Assembly (NCBI GenBank): GCA_031551775.1
Contig: JAVBND010000021.1
Coordinates: 5,420 to 69,419 of the forward strand
Direction of reading: 5' to 3'
Length of the DNA stretch: 64,000 nt
DNA from: Anaerozeibacter sp031551775
Lineage (GTDB): Bacteria > Bacillota > Clostridia > Christensenellales > Aristaeellaceae
Positions 50,757 through 60,249 of the stretch are shown here, one piece after another (position 1 is the stretch's first letter; each line of letters starts with the position of its first letter). A program made the position numbers and the translations under genes. Under the pieces are notes generated by a model. The model had not been told where the DNA came from. It saw nothing but the letters and a program-made list of their open reading frames with translations, and made no database searches.

Positions 50757-51740
50757 ATGATCATGCGCAATTTTGGCGCGCTCGACCGGGACGTAAGCGC
50801 GCTTGTGATGGGGACGATGAACATGGGCGCTACGCTTGACGAAGCGCAAAGCTTTGATATTCTGGATGCCTATGCCCAAATGGGCGGCAATTTCATCGAT
50901 ACCGCGCGCGTATACGGCGCGTTTTCGCCCGCGGGCATGGGCGCGGCGGAGAAGGTGATCGGGCGCTGGATGGCCGCGCGCGGCAACCGCGACAAGATCA
51001 CCATCGCCACCAAGGGCGCGCATCCGCCGGTAAACGACAAATCGGTGGGACGGCTTGACAAGCAGAGCATCGTCAGCGACCTGAGCGCTAGCCTTGAGGC
51101 GCTGGGCATCGACTCGATCGACCTGTATTGGCTGCATCGCGACGACGTGAGATGCCCGGTCGAGGACATCCTGACCACGCTCAACGAGCTGATCGAAAAA
51201 AAGCTGATCCGTGCGATCGGCGCGTCCAACTGGACGGCGGAGCGCTTCTCGCAGGCGCGCAGCGTGGCGTTTGACAAGGGGCTTACCGGCTTTTGCGCCA
51301 ACCAGCCGCTGTGGAGCCTTGCGCACGAAGACGAGGTTGAGGACAAGACGCTGGTGCAAATGGACCACAAGCTCTACGCCTGGCATCAGGAAAGCCGCAT
51401 GGCGGTCATGCCGTACACTTCCCAGGCGAAGGGGTTCTTCCAGAAGATGGAGGCGGGCGGCGCGGATGGGCTATCCGGCGCGGCGCGCGACCGCTACCTG
51501 ACCGAGCACAACCGGAAAATCTTTGACGCGGCGAAGGCCGTCGGACAGGAAGCGGGCCTGAGCGCGGGCGCGGTGGCGCTTGCGTTCCTGACGGGCACGG
51601 AAGCCTTCGACGTATACCCCATCGTGGGCGTGTCAAGCCTTCAGCAGATGGCATCTCTCAGGGAAGCCGCCGATGCCAAACTCACGGGCAAGCAAATGAA
51701 GGCGCTCACCGATCTTACGGGACTGACCTGCTGCGGCTAG
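50757..51740 (+). CDS. Aldo/keto reductase
   Basis: A 327-residue NAD(P)H-dependent oxidoreductase of the AKR fold: GTMNMGATLDEAQSFDIL, the catalytic Asp-Tyr pair in NFIDTARVYG (about residue 46-54), the catalytic Lys in TIATKG, the His in YWLHRDD and IRAIGASNW at strand 6. The C-terminal cofactor region VYPIVGVSSLQQM is typical. The substrate is unknown. GGGGAGG lies about 10 nt before the ATG; a strong terminator follows. Confidence 0.93.
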   Translation: MIMRNFGALDRDVSALVMGTMNMGATLDEAQSFDILDAYAQMGGNFIDTARVYGAFSPAGMGAAEKVIGRWMAARGNRDKITIATKGAHPPVNDKSVGRLDKQSIVSDLSASLEALGIDSIDLYWLHRDDVRCPVEDILTTLNELIEKKLIRAIGASNWTAERFSQARSVAFDKGLTGFCANQPLWSLAHEDEVEDKTLVQMDHKLYAWHQESRMAVMPYTSQAKGFFQKMEAGGADGLSGAARDRYLTEHNRKIFDAAKAVGQEAGLSAGAVALAFLTGTEAFDVYPIVGVSSLQQMASLREAADAKLTGKQMKALTDLTGLTCCG

Positions 51741-51783
51741 GGTACCGGAAGCGGGCCGCCGCGCGTAGCGCCCCCACCGAAGC

Positions 51784-51826
51784 GCCGGACGATTTCCTCA
51801 TCGGATTTCGTCCGGCTATCTTTTTG
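51784..51826 (+). terminator. Intrinsic terminator after the aldo/keto reductase
   Basis: An 8-9-bp stem (51784-51791 with 51809-51816) with a longer partly paired loop, followed by TATCTTTTT. Confidence 0.82.
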
Positions 51827-51860
51827 CCCGCGTGCGCTAAAAAATTGCTCATATAAAATA

Positions 51861-51889
51861 TTGACTATAAAAATGATATCTGTTAGTAT
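51861..51889 (+). promoter_or_regulatory. Sigma-A promoter for the large exported repeat protein
   Basis: TTGACT (51861-51866), 17-bp spacer, TAGTAT (51884-51889), in a strikingly AT-rich stretch (51830-51950). The leader to the ATG at 52021 is about 125 nt; I see no riboswitch I can name in it. Confidence 0.65.
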
Positions 51890-52020
51890 TATACCGTCAC
51901 AATGATGTTACATGCATTAATGGTTATGTAATAAGTAATATCATGTTAAGTTCACTGAAGCGATCGTTCCGCACCGGTATATGTCGCCGGTCGCGCGGGA
52001 TACCAAAGGAGGAAGTGCCT

Positions 52021-55000
52021 ATGTGGAAGCGTTTTACCACCGCGCTGATTTTTGTTACCGTGTTGTCCGCGCTATGTTTCACAGCCGCGGCTTCGGCCGA
52101 GGCGGTCGCCCAAATCGGAGGAAAGGAGTACCCCAGCCTGTCGGCGGCGCTGGCGGAGGTTGAGGACGGGCAGGTCATCGCTTTGCAAAAAGGCATCACT
52201 GCCGCCGCGCCCATCGACCTTTCCAAGGAAGGCGTGACGTATACGCTCGACCTGAACGGACAAACCATCAGCGGCGCCGAAATTTCTCAAACGCTTGAAG
52301 TCAGCGCGGGCGCGGTGACCATTCAAAACGGCGCCGTGACAAGCGACAAAGGATATACGATATACAATGACGGGGCGACCCTGACGCTCCGGGATCTGAC
52401 CGTCACAAACACAGACGCCTCCGGCATAGCCGTTTACAGCATGAGCGGATCGACCGTCATAAACGCAAGCGAATACCACGGAGGCGACGATGCGCTGTAT
52501 GTCCGCGGCGGCTCGGTGGTCATCCTAAGCGGGACTTTTTCCTCATCGGATGGAGCCGGCGACGGTTGCATCGTGGATCATACAGCTTCCTCCATCAGCC
52601 TTGCCGCAGGTTCCAGCGCACAACCGATGCAGGATGAGTGGTACGGCAAGACGCGGGTGGTCGTTACGGCCCTCCCCGAGGAAAGCAACGCCAACTGCAG
52701 CGATCTTCGGTATTCGGTGGCCGGCGGCCCGGCGATCCCGATTGCGGGGTTCGATCCGGAAAAAACCGAATACAGCGTATCGGTTGCGCGCAATACGGTC
52801 GAGGACATCACCATCGCGCTCCTCCCCACGACGGCGGCGCCAAGCGCGGTAATTACAGAAAACCGCGCCGCTACGATCCAGAGCGGTGCGGGCGAGGCCA
52901 GCGTGACCGTCACTTCATCGGATGGCACGAACCAGAAAACCTACACGGTCTCCTTCACCTCGGTTCCCGCGCTGTTTGAAAGCGGCGGCGTCTTCTTCCA
53001 GTCGCTTCAGGACGCGCTGGGCGCGGTCGCGGACGGCGGCACGATTGCCATGCTGAAGAACGTCTCGCTGGACGCGATGTTCGAGCTCGAAGTACCCAAG
53101 TCCTACACGCTGGATCTGGGCGGCTTTTGCCTCTCCAACAGCGCGGACGTTAACCTGGACGCGATTTTGTACGTTTCGAAAGGAACGGTCGTCATCAAAA
53201 ACGGCCAGATCGCGAACACGACGGGGGCGGGCATGTATTGCGACGGCGGAAATGTGACGCTGAACGCCGTCTCGGTCCGTGCCTCAGGGTCCACCAGCTT
53301 TACCTACGCCTTGGGGGTCGGAAGCGGCACGGTCATGATCCGCTCAAGCGACTTGCTCGGGCCAAAACAAGCGATTTTTGCCTTTGGCGGAGCCGCAACC
53401 ATCGAGTCAGGAAACTTTTCAATCGATCCCGACATTCCAAGCGGTCCCTATGTCAGTGCTCTGGTGGAAGATGGCGGCACAATCGGCATCGCCACCGGGT
53501 CGGACGCAATGCCCGCCAAGGAGGATTGGCCGGGCGCGAGGGCGGTTGAGGTCACCCACCCTGACCAATTGAACGCCGACCTTGCAAGCCTTGCCTACAA
53601 ACTCGGCGAAGAGGGACTGTGCCCGATCGATGGGTTCGATCCGGCGCAGCTTGAGTACGCGGTAACGCTTCCCATCGGCACCCAGGACGGCACGGTGATC
53701 AAGCTTGAACCCACCACGGCTTCCGCCAACGCGACGACAACCCTTGCGGACGCCACCCTTGCGGACGGCTGCGGCACGGCCAGCGTGGAAGTGCAACCCG
53801 AAATCGGTCAAGCCACCAAGACCTATACCGTCCGCTTCACCGTCACACCCGCGCGCTTCGAGACGGGCGGTACGTACTACGCGACGCTGGCTGAGGCGGT
53901 GGACGAAGTCGCGGCCGGCGCTTTGATCACCATGCTTGCTGACGTCGCACTTGACGAGACGGTCAATCTGAGCAAAAACGCGCGCTATACCCTCGACCTG
54001 GGCGGGCACTGCCTGAGCAATGCGGGAAACGCCGCCGCGCTGATCAGCATCACGGCGGGCGATGTCGGCATCCTGAACGGCAGCATCGTCAACACTTTCG
54101 CAACCGCAATCGAAATCGCCGGGGGAAACGCGACGCTTTCGCTTTTCACGGTCCGCGCCGAAGGTCAGCTTTCACAAGCGCCCCGGGCGCTCAGCCTCTC
54201 GTCCGGTACGGTGAACATCCTGTCGGGCGATTACTACGGAACCGGGAGCGCGATATGCGCAAGCGGCGGGCGCGCGATCCTGACGCTGGGCAGCTTCGCG
54301 TGCGCGCAAACCGGGGACGGCAGCCTGGTTGAAGGCGGCGGCGCAATCGACCTTGCCGCCGGGCGCGCGGCGACGCCATCCAAGGCCCAATGGCCCGGCG
54401 CGACGCTGGTGACGGTCAATCTGGCCGACGCCTCGGTCACGCCCGCAGCCGCGCGGTTCGACAAATACCCTTCCAGCAGCGATTACTTGGACATCACCGT
54501 AGCGCTCGACATCGGCGGATACACGCAGGGCGGCATTCAGCTTGACGCGTCGGATCTGACCGAAGGCAGCCAATACGAAGCAAACGCGGCAACGGGCGCG
54601 TTTACATTCAGGCGGGAATGGCTTAAAACGCTCGCAAACGGCGACCACACGCTGACGTTCCTCATGAGCGGCGGATCGGATCCGGAGCTTACCCTGACGG
54701 TCGCGGACTCGACGCCCGACCCAGCTCCCGATCCCGACCCTGTGCCCGCATTCGGCCCCGTGGTTGACCCAAGCGCCGTGTTCACGCCGACCGACGGGAG
54801 GGCGGCGATCCAGGTGCCCTTTACCGGCGCGGTTGACGGGCTCAATGTAACGTTGATCGTCGGCGACAATCTGTTGCGCGCGAACGCAACGCTCCGGGGC
54901 GGCGCGGTACGGTTCGAACTGGGTCAAGATCAACTGGATTCGCTGCCGTCCGGGCGCCACGCGCTGCATATCGAAAGCGAAGGCGACGCGTTCAACCCAC

Positions 55001-56490
55001 CGCTCGCGAAGACGTTCATCGGTACGCTCGTCAAAAAGTACCGACCGATGGTCGAGGGCTCGGTCGATGTGCGCGTGCCGCTGGGCGGCACGGGGATACA
55101 GGCGTTCACCGTGAAAATCACCGGCAGCGATCCGCTCATCGAAACCCCATTCACGATCCGGGTGGGCAACGCGGAACACACCGCGTCCAGAAAGGGCGAC
55201 GGCTTGCTTGATTTCTATCTGGCTGTGGACACGGCGCAGGCGGGCGTGTTCGGCGTATCGGTTTTCGCCCCGGAAACGCCGACCGCCTTCGCGGTTCCCG
55301 AAACCAAGGTGGGCACGCTGAGCGTCGCGGACGCCAGCGGCATGCGGGACGCGGACCTCGCAAACAAGCTGGGGACAGGGTGGATCGTCATGGGCGGCGC
55401 ATCCGACCTGCCCGTGGGCTTTAAGGGCGAAGGCGTCGCCGCCGGCGGCGACGGCGCGGTGGAAGCGCCGAACAACGCGGGTTTTGACGCGGGCATCCAT
55501 TATGCGAAGGGCAAGTGGACCGGGCAACTCTCCAAATCGCGCGTGAACCCGTTCGCGCTCGCCAAGGGCGTTCATCCGGTGCCGGGCAAGCTGATCCTCA
55601 GCGCGGAGGGAAAAGCCGACAAGGGCAAAGGCGTGACGCTGTTTCATTTCAGCGCGCAGGAGATGAACCGGCTGGAACCGGGCACTTACCTGCTGAGCGT
55701 AAAGGCGAAGAGCGGTCCTTTCAAGGGGCTCGGCGAGATGCATCTGGCGGTATTGCGGATCGCAGAAGGCGCGGCGCAGCCCGGCGAGTGGACGATGCCC
55801 GAAACCCTGCGCATGTCTGTCGGACAGGCGTACCATCTGGTGAACCCTGCCGAGGCGGGCGGTCAGCTTGGCGGGTTTGCGTTCAAGAGCGGCAACAAGG
55901 GCGTGGCGGCGGTCGATGAAGTCGGCGTGGTGAGGGGCAAGAAGGCGGGCAAGGCCACGATCACGGCGACCGCGCCGGACGGGACGGTGCGCAAAAGCAA
56001 GCTGACGGTGGTCGCCAACCGCTTCACGCGCGGCAAGCCGCTCATCCGCAAGGAAGAAGGCGTGTTCACCAGCACCAAGCGGCTCGAATACAACAAGAAG
56101 GGGCAACTGATCGCCGAGGTGTATGTCTACAACCGAACGGACAAGCCGATCCACGGCGCAAACGAATGGGTATTTGAGCTCTACGAAGACGAAACGCTGC
56201 GCCTGAGCGAACCTGTCGGCAAGCTTTCGTTCAAGAAGCAGCTCAAGAAAAACACCGCACGGGTCCAGCAATGGGTGGTCACGGACGACATGCTCCAAGG
56301 CGTCAAGGACAAGGCGTTTGACATCGGAAGCGGACGCTATCAGGCGGTAATCCGGGGAACCGATCTTTGCGGCAACGAAGCCAAGCCGCTGAACGCCCGG
56401 GACAAAGGCGTGTCAGCGGTCAAGACGGCGAAGGGCGCCGAAGATTTGGGAGCGCCCGAGGCGGCGCCCGCCACAGAAACACTGCCGTAA
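52021..56490 (+). CDS. Large exported multi-domain repeat protein
   Basis: A 1489-residue secreted protein. After the signal peptide (MWKRFTTALIFVTVLSALCF) come three right-handed beta-helix-like repeats starting near residues 30, 320 and 612 (for example TYTLDLNGQTISG, SYTLDLGGFCLSN, RYTLDLGGHCLSN). The first two are each followed by a cadherin-like beta-sandwich (GFDPEKTEYSVSV, GFDPAQLEYAVTL). Then come an X2-type module (about 803-897), a Pro/Asp linker, Ig-like units, a Big2 domain (about 1260-1340) and a C-terminal domain. No LPXTG or S-layer homology is seen, so anchoring is unknown. AAAGGAGG precedes the ATG. Likely an adhesin or matrix-binding protein. Confidence 0.85.
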   Translation: MWKRFTTALIFVTVLSALCFTAAASAEAVAQIGGKEYPSLSAALAEVEDGQVIALQKGITAAAPIDLSKEGVTYTLDLNGQTISGAEISQTLEVSAGAVTIQNGAVTSDKGYTIYNDGATLTLRDLTVTNTDASGIAVYSMSGSTVINASEYHGGDDALYVRGGSVVILSGTFSSSDGAGDGCIVDHTASSISLAAGSSAQPMQDEWYGKTRVVVTALPEESNANCSDLRYSVAGGPAIPIAGFDPEKTEYSVSVARNTVEDITIALLPTTAAPSAVITENRAATIQSGAGEASVTVTSSDGTNQKTYTVSFTSVPALFESGGVFFQSLQDALGAVADGGTIAMLKNVSLDAMFELEVPKSYTLDLGGFCLSNSADVNLDAILYVSKGTVVIKNGQIANTTGAGMYCDGGNVTLNAVSVRASGSTSFTYALGVGSGTVMIRSSDLLGPKQAIFAFGGAATIESGNFSIDPDIPSGPYVSALVEDGGTIGIATGSDAMPAKEDWPGARAVEVTHPDQLNADLASLAYKLGEEGLCPIDGFDPAQLEYAVTLPIGTQDGTVIKLEPTTASANATTTLADATLADGCGTASVEVQPEIGQATKTYTVRFTVTPARFETGGTYYATLAEAVDEVAAGALITMLADVALDETVNLSKNARYTLDLGGHCLSNAGNAAALISITAGDVGILNGSIVNTFATAIEIAGGNATLSLFTVRAEGQLSQAPRALSLSSGTVNILSGDYYGTGSAICASGGRAILTLGSFACAQTGDGSLVEGGGAIDLAAGRAATPSKAQWPGATLVTVNLADASVTPAAARFDKYPSSSDYLDITVALDIGGYTQGGIQLDASDLTEGSQYEANAATGAFTFRREWLKTLANGDHTLTFLMSGGSDPELTLTVADSTPDPAPDPDPVPAFGPVVDPSAVFTPTDGRAAIQVPFTGAVDGLNVTLIVGDNLLRANATLRGGAVRFELGQDQLDSLPSGRHALHIESEGDAFNPPLAKTFIGTLVKKYRPMVEGSVDVRVPLGGTGIQAFTVKITGSDPLIETPFTIRVGNAEHTASRKGDGLLDFYLAVDTAQAGVFGVSVFAPETPTAFAVPETKVGTLSVADASGMRDADLANKLGTGWIVMGGASDLPVGFKGEGVAAGGDGAVEAPNNAGFDAGIHYAKGKWTGQLSKSRVNPFALAKGVHPVPGKLILSAEGKADKGKGVTLFHFSAQEMNRLEPGTYLLSVKAKSGPFKGLGEMHLAVLRIAEGAAQPGEWTMPETLRMSVGQAYHLVNPAEAGGQLGGFAFKSGNKGVAAVDEVGVVRGKKAGKATITATAPDGTVRKSKLTVVANRFTRGKPLIRKEEGVFTSTKRLEYNKKGQLIAEVYVYNRTDKPIHGANEWVFELYEDETLRLSEPVGKLSFKKQLKKNTARVQQWVVTDDMLQGVKDKAFDIGSGRYQAVIRGTDLCGNEAKPLNARDKGVSAVKTAKGAEDLGAPEAAPATETLP

Positions 56491-56537
56491 TCCGGGGGTG
56501 TTCGGCAATCCAATCTTTCATTGGCATCGGCTACGCG

Positions 56538-56575
56538 AAGGGCTGGGGTACGCAATAGCCGTGCCCCAGCCCCTT
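56538..56575. terminator. Bidirectional hairpin between the repeat-protein and TSCPD genes
   Basis: AAGGGCTGGGG paired with CCCCAGCCCCTT (56538-56548 with 56564-56575), one bulged base, loop about 15 nt. It lies between convergent genes. Confidence 0.72.
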
Positions 56576-56593
56576 GTCATAACCTCCGGCGAA

Positions 56594-56839
56594 TTACGCG
56601 CGGGCTTGGTATTGTAAAAGCGCCTGCGCCAACTGCGCGGGGCAGGACGGGCCGCCTTTGCAGGTGATGTCCTTTAAGAGCTCGATCACTTCGTCCACCT
56701 TGCGTCCGACCGCGAGCCGCGCCACGCCCTGCGTGTTGCCGCTGCAGCCGTCGATGAAGCGGACGAATTTCAGCACGCCGCCTTCCACCTCAAACTCAAT
56801 CGCGCTTGAGCACGTGCCCTTGGTCCTGTACTTCTCCAT
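56594..56839 (-). CDS. TSCPD-domain protein (TIGR03905-like)
   Basis: An 81-residue protein with the TSCPD motifs: YRTKGTCSSAIEFEVEGG, FIDGCSGNTQGVARL and the C-terminal ITCKGGPSCPAQLAQAL, with conserved cysteines. Related domains occur at the end of class II ribonucleotide reductases and as small proteins in Clostridia; the role is not known. Its ATG overlaps the ywlE stop by one base (TAATG), so it belongs to the sua5-ywlE cluster. Confidence 0.9.
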   Translation of the reverse strand: MEKYRTKGTCSSAIEFEVEGGVLKFVRFIDGCSGNTQGVARLAVGRKVDEVIELLKDITCKGGPSCPAQLAQALLQYQARA

Positions 56840-57294
56840 TATTCCGCCACCGCCTTTTGCGCTTTGATCTTTGGGACGATCAGGTTAACCGCGCGCTCGA
56901 TCTGGTCCGCCGCGCGCCTGTAGGCGTTCTCACCGCCGCCAAAGGGATCGTCTATGTCGCCCGTAAGCCCCGCGTACGCGCTCAGCGTCATGGCCTCGGC
57001 GCCCGGAAACAACCGCTTTACGTCCTTTAAGTGCCACGCGGTCATCGTCAGCACCAGCGCGCCCTCCGCCATCTCCTGCGTAAGCCGCGCCGCGCGCGTC
57101 CTGAAATACGGGATGCCGCGCCGCTCAAGCTCGCACGCCGCGCTGCCGGTCATCGGCGCGCCTTCGTGCGCGCACAGGCCCGCCGAATAGACGCCGACGC
57201 CTTCGATCATGTTTTCCGCCAGCGCGTTTCGCAGCATCGCTTCTGCCATGGGACTCCTGCAGGTGTTACCGGTGCATACCATCACGATCTTCAT
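56839..57294 (-). CDS. ywlE: Low-molecular-weight protein (arginine) phosphatase, YwlE-like
   Basis: A 151-residue LMW-PTP with the P-loop VCTGNTCRSPMAEA (Cys7 nucleophile, Arg13) and the general-acid loop DIDDPFGG. The Thr in CTGNTCR is the residue that favours phosphoarginine over phosphotyrosine in YwlE, so protein arginine phosphatase is the better call. It is next to the sua5 gene as in Bacillus, overlapping it by 4 bp. A McsB kinase is expected elsewhere in the genome. Confidence 0.92.
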   Translation of the reverse strand: MKIVMVCTGNTCRSPMAEAMLRNALAENMIEGVGVYSAGLCAHEGAPMTGSAACELERRGIPYFRTRAARLTQEMAEGALVLTMTAWHLKDVKRLFPGAEAMTLSAYAGLTGDIDDPFGGGENAYRRAADQIERAVNLIVPKIKAQKAVAE

Positions 57295-58334
57295 TCGCCG
57301 TCCTCCGAAACGTCCATCACGTCAAACGCCGCCGCGCGGCCCAGCCGGTTCATGACCGCAAGCCCCACGCCGCGCGCCTCCACCGCTTCACTGAACGCGC
57401 GCGTTACGCCTTCCCCGTCAAGTTCACGCAATGCCGCGAACAGCTCCTTTGCCATCGCGCGCGCGTCCTCGCCCATGCCCCGCACGCGCCGCGCGCCGTA
57501 GACGGATTTATGCCCGTCAAGTGAGAGCACGCACGCCCTCTCCCCTGCCCGCTCCGCCTCATCGTACAGACGCTTAATCGCTTCCGGCGCGCCTTTGCCG
57601 CGCACAATGGTCAGCCGCGCCTTGGGCGCGTAATGGCGGTACTTCATGCCCGGCGAGCGTGCCTCCTCGCCCTGGGCAAGGGGCTTTAATATGCTGGCGT
57701 CGAGCGCAACCGCGCCCACGACTTCGGCGATCATCTCCGCCGTCACACCGCCCGGCCTCAGCACGCGCGGCGGGAACGCGGTCACGTCGAGCACCGTCGA
57801 TTCAAGCCCCACCTCGCACGATCCTCCGTCCAGAATCAGCGGGATCAGCCCGTCCATATCCTCAAGCACGTGCACAGCCGTCGTGGGACTCGGCCGTCCC
57901 GAACGGTTGGCGCTCGGCGCGGCGATGGGTACGCCCGCTTCCTCGATCAACGCGCGCGCCGACTCAAGCGAGGGCATGCGGATGCCCACCGTCGAAAGGC
58001 CCGCGCTGACTTCGCTTGGCACCAGCGGCGATTTGTCCATGATCATGGTGAGCGGCCCCGGCCAGAAAGCCTCGGCCAGCTTCTTCGCGGCGTCCGGCAT
58101 ATCGCCCTTGATCAGCGGCGGGACCTGGCCAAGCGACGCGACGTGCACGATCAGCGGATTGTCGCCCGGGCGGCCCTTTGCCCGAAAGATTTTCCTGACC
58201 GCTTCGCCGGAAAGCGCGTTCGCGCCCAGCCCGTACACCGTCTCCGTCGCAAACGCCACCACTTCTCCCGCGCGGATCATCTCCCCCGCTTCCTTGAGCG
58301 ACCGGGCGGCGACCCGCTCCACCTTGGTCATCAT
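57291..58334 (-). CDS. L-threonylcarbamoyladenylate synthase (Sua5/YwlC)
   Basis: Makes threonylcarbamoyl-AMP for the t6A37 modification of ANN-decoding tRNAs. The 347-residue protein is the long Sua5 form: a YrdC domain (about 5-200; KFPTETVYGLGANAL-type motif read as FATETVYGLGANALSGEAVRKI, GRPGDNPLIVHV, PSANRSGRPSPTTA) plus a C-terminal Sua5 domain joined by a linker with SPGMKYRHYAPKA. It overlaps prfA (4 bp) and ywlE (4 bp), showing tight coupling. Confidence 0.96.
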   Translation of the reverse strand: MMTKVERVAARSLKEAGEMIRAGEVVAFATETVYGLGANALSGEAVRKIFRAKGRPGDNPLIVHVASLGQVPPLIKGDMPDAAKKLAEAFWPGPLTMIMDKSPLVPSEVSAGLSTVGIRMPSLESARALIEEAGVPIAAPSANRSGRPSPTTAVHVLEDMDGLIPLILDGGSCEVGLESTVLDVTAFPPRVLRPGGVTAEMIAEVVGAVALDASILKPLAQGEEARSPGMKYRHYAPKARLTIVRGKGAPEAIKRLYDEAERAGERACVLSLDGHKSVYGARRVRGMGEDARAMAKELFAALRELDGEGVTRAFSEAVEARGVGLAVMNRLGRAAAFDVMDVSEDGE

Positions 58335-59416
58335 GCCATCTCCTGGAGCTTGAGCTGCTCGGTTTGTTCATAAAGGATCAGCGCGTCGATGATCTCGTCG
58401 AGATCGCCATTGATGACCTCGCCCAGCCGGTACAGCGTAAGCCCGATCCGGTGATCGGTCACGCGGCCCTGCGGGAAGTTGTAGGTGCGTATGCGCTCGG
58501 AACGGTCGCCCGTACCCACCTGCGATTTGCGCGCGGACGCGTATTCGCCCACCGCCGCCTCGCGCTGCAAATCATACAGCCGCGCGCGCAGCACGCGCAT
58601 GGCCTTCTCGCGGTTTTGGATCTGGCTGCGCTGGTCCTGGCTGGTAACGACGAGCCCGGTCGGAATATGCGTAATGCGCACGGCAGAGTCGGTCCGGTTG
58701 ACGTGCTGCCCGCCCGCGCCCGACGCGCGGTAGGTATCAATGCGCAGGTCGTTTGGCGCAATCGAAACCTCAACGTCCTCCGCCTCAGGCAACACCGCCA
58801 CGGTGCAGGTAGAGGTGTGGATGCGCCCGCTCGACTCGGTGACCGGCACGCGCTGCACGCGGTGCACGCCGCTTTCGTACTTGAGCCGCGAGAACACGCC
58901 CTTGCCCTGAATCATGACCACGCATTCCTTGACCCCGCCCAGCTCGGTCTCCCCGCCGTCGGTGATCTCGGCCTTCCACCCGCGCGATTCGGCGTAATGG
59001 ATGTACATGCGCACGAGTTCCGCGCCAAACAGACCCGCCTCGTCGCCGCCCGCGCCCGCGCGCACTTCAAGAATGGCGTTTCTGAAATCGTCGGGATCCT
59101 TGGGCAGCAGGAGGCGCCGCGCTTCGTCGGTTTTCTCCTTAAGCCGCGGCTCAAGCGCATCAAGCTCATCCTTTGCCATGTCCGCCATGTCGGGGCTATT
59201 GAGCATCGCGCGCGCCTCTTCGATTTCGTCGGCCAGCTTGCGGTAATTCAAGGCAAACGCCGCCATTTCGGTAAGCTCCGCGTGCTCGCGCATGAGTTTT
59301 TGAAAAAGCGCGCCATCCGAGATCACCTCGGGCAGTGTGATGCGGATCGACAGTTCCTCGTAGCGTCCCACCAGCGCTTCCATTTGGCGCAAAATCCGTA
59401 CCTGTTCGTTGTCCAT
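58331..59416 (-). CDS. prfA: Peptide chain release factor 1
   Basis: Recognises UAA and UAG and triggers peptide release. The 361-residue protein has the PxT-type anticodon motif (VPVTESSGRIHTS) and the catalytic GGQ in ASGAGGQHVNRTDSAV. The Gln is the site methylated by PrmC, whose gene lies immediately upstream. The ATG at 59416 is 5 bp past the prmC stop. Standard length. Confidence 0.98.
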   Translation of the reverse strand: MDNEQVRILRQMEALVGRYEELSIRITLPEVISDGALFQKLMREHAELTEMAAFALNYRKLADEIEEARAMLNSPDMADMAKDELDALEPRLKEKTDEARRLLLPKDPDDFRNAILEVRAGAGGDEAGLFGAELVRMYIHYAESRGWKAEITDGGETELGGVKECVVMIQGKGVFSRLKYESGVHRVQRVPVTESSGRIHTSTCTVAVLPEAEDVEVSIAPNDLRIDTYRASGAGGQHVNRTDSAVRITHIPTGLVVTSQDQRSQIQNREKAMRVLRARLYDLQREAAVGEYASARKSQVGTGDRSERIRTYNFPQGRVTDHRIGLTLYRLGEVINGDLDEIIDALILYEQTEQLKLQEMA

Positions 59417-59421
59417 ATTTT

Positions 59422-60249
59422 CTACCCCTCGATGAAAAGCGCCACAAGGCGCTCAATCTGATTTAAGTCCCGAATCATTTGTGTGTTGCCGCCAAGCAAG
59501 CGCCCAACTTCCCGCGCCTGACCCGCGCCCACTTCAAACAGCGCCCATCCCCCGGGCTTCAAAAACGCCCTGATCTCACGCGCCGCGCGCCGGTAAAAGC
59601 CAAGCCCGTCTTCCCCGCCGTAGAGCGCCATCTCGGGCTCAAAGCGCACTTCCCGCTGAAGGGACGCCATATCCTCTCCCGTAAGATAGGGCGGATTGAC
59701 CGCGATTACGTCGAACGTGCGGCCGCTGACAGCTTCGAGAAAATCGCCCGCCATGAACTCTACGTCCGCACCCAACCGCTCGGCGTTCCCCCGCGCGACC
59801 GCGAGCGCGTCAGGGGACAGGTCGGTCGCCGTCACGCGCGCGCTTGGACAAGAAAGCTTGATCGATACCGCCACACAGCCGCTGCCCGTGCATAATTCAA
59901 GCACGTCCGGCCTCTTGTTCCGGGCGCGCTTGATCGCCTCTTCCACGAGCAGTTCCGTGTCCTGGCGCGGAATCAGCACGCGCCGGTCCACCATGAAATC
60001 ATGGCCCATAAACGGCGCGTGACCGAGCACATAGCACAGCGGTTCGCCCGCAATCCGCCGCGCCATGAACCCCTCAAGCCGATCCAGGCGCGCGCCGGTC
60101 AATGCCTCGTCCAGGAGCAACCTGAAACGCGCGCCCGAAACGCCCAGCGCGTCCTCCAGCATCCACCGAGCGTCCACTTTTGCGTCAGGGCCTTTGAGGC
60201 GCCTTTCAGCCTTACTTAGCCACTGTCTTGCCGTCATCGGTGAACTCAC
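59422..60249 (-). CDS. prmC: Release factor glutamine methyltransferase PrmC
   Basis: Methylates the Gln of the GGQ motif in release factors using S-adenosylmethionine. The roughly 275-residue protein has a helical N-terminal domain, the RRVLIPRQDTELLVE segment, SAM-binding VLELCTGSGCVAVSI (about 105-120) and catalytic NPPY (about residue 180). The start is uncertain: GTG at 60249 lies 4 nt after GAGGAG; an ATG at 60237 is farther from it. It overlaps the DUF1385 gene by 38 bp. Confidence 0.95.
   Translation of the reverse strand: MSSPMTARQWLSKAERRLKGPDAKVDARWMLEDALGVSGARFRLLLDEALTGARLDRLEGFMARRIAGEPLCYVLGHAPFMGHDFMVDRRVLIPRQDTELLVEEAIKRARNKRPDVLELCTGSGCVAVSIKLSCPSARVTATDLSPDALAVARGNAERLGADVEFMAGDFLEAVSGRTFDVIAVNPPYLTGEDMASLQREVRFEPEMALYGGEDGLGFYRRAAREIRAFLKPGGWALFEVGAGQAREVGRLLGGNTQMIRDLNQIERLVALFIEG

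Noticed and set aside
51890..52020. Possible riboswitch in the leader of the large exported protein
   Set aside because: Leader is about 125 nt but I find no known aptamer core motif and no clear expression platform.
54172..56298. Minus-strand open frame of about 700 codons opposite the large exported protein
   Set aside because: Antisense shadow of a repeat-rich coding region; no recognisable domain and strongly Arg/His-biased.
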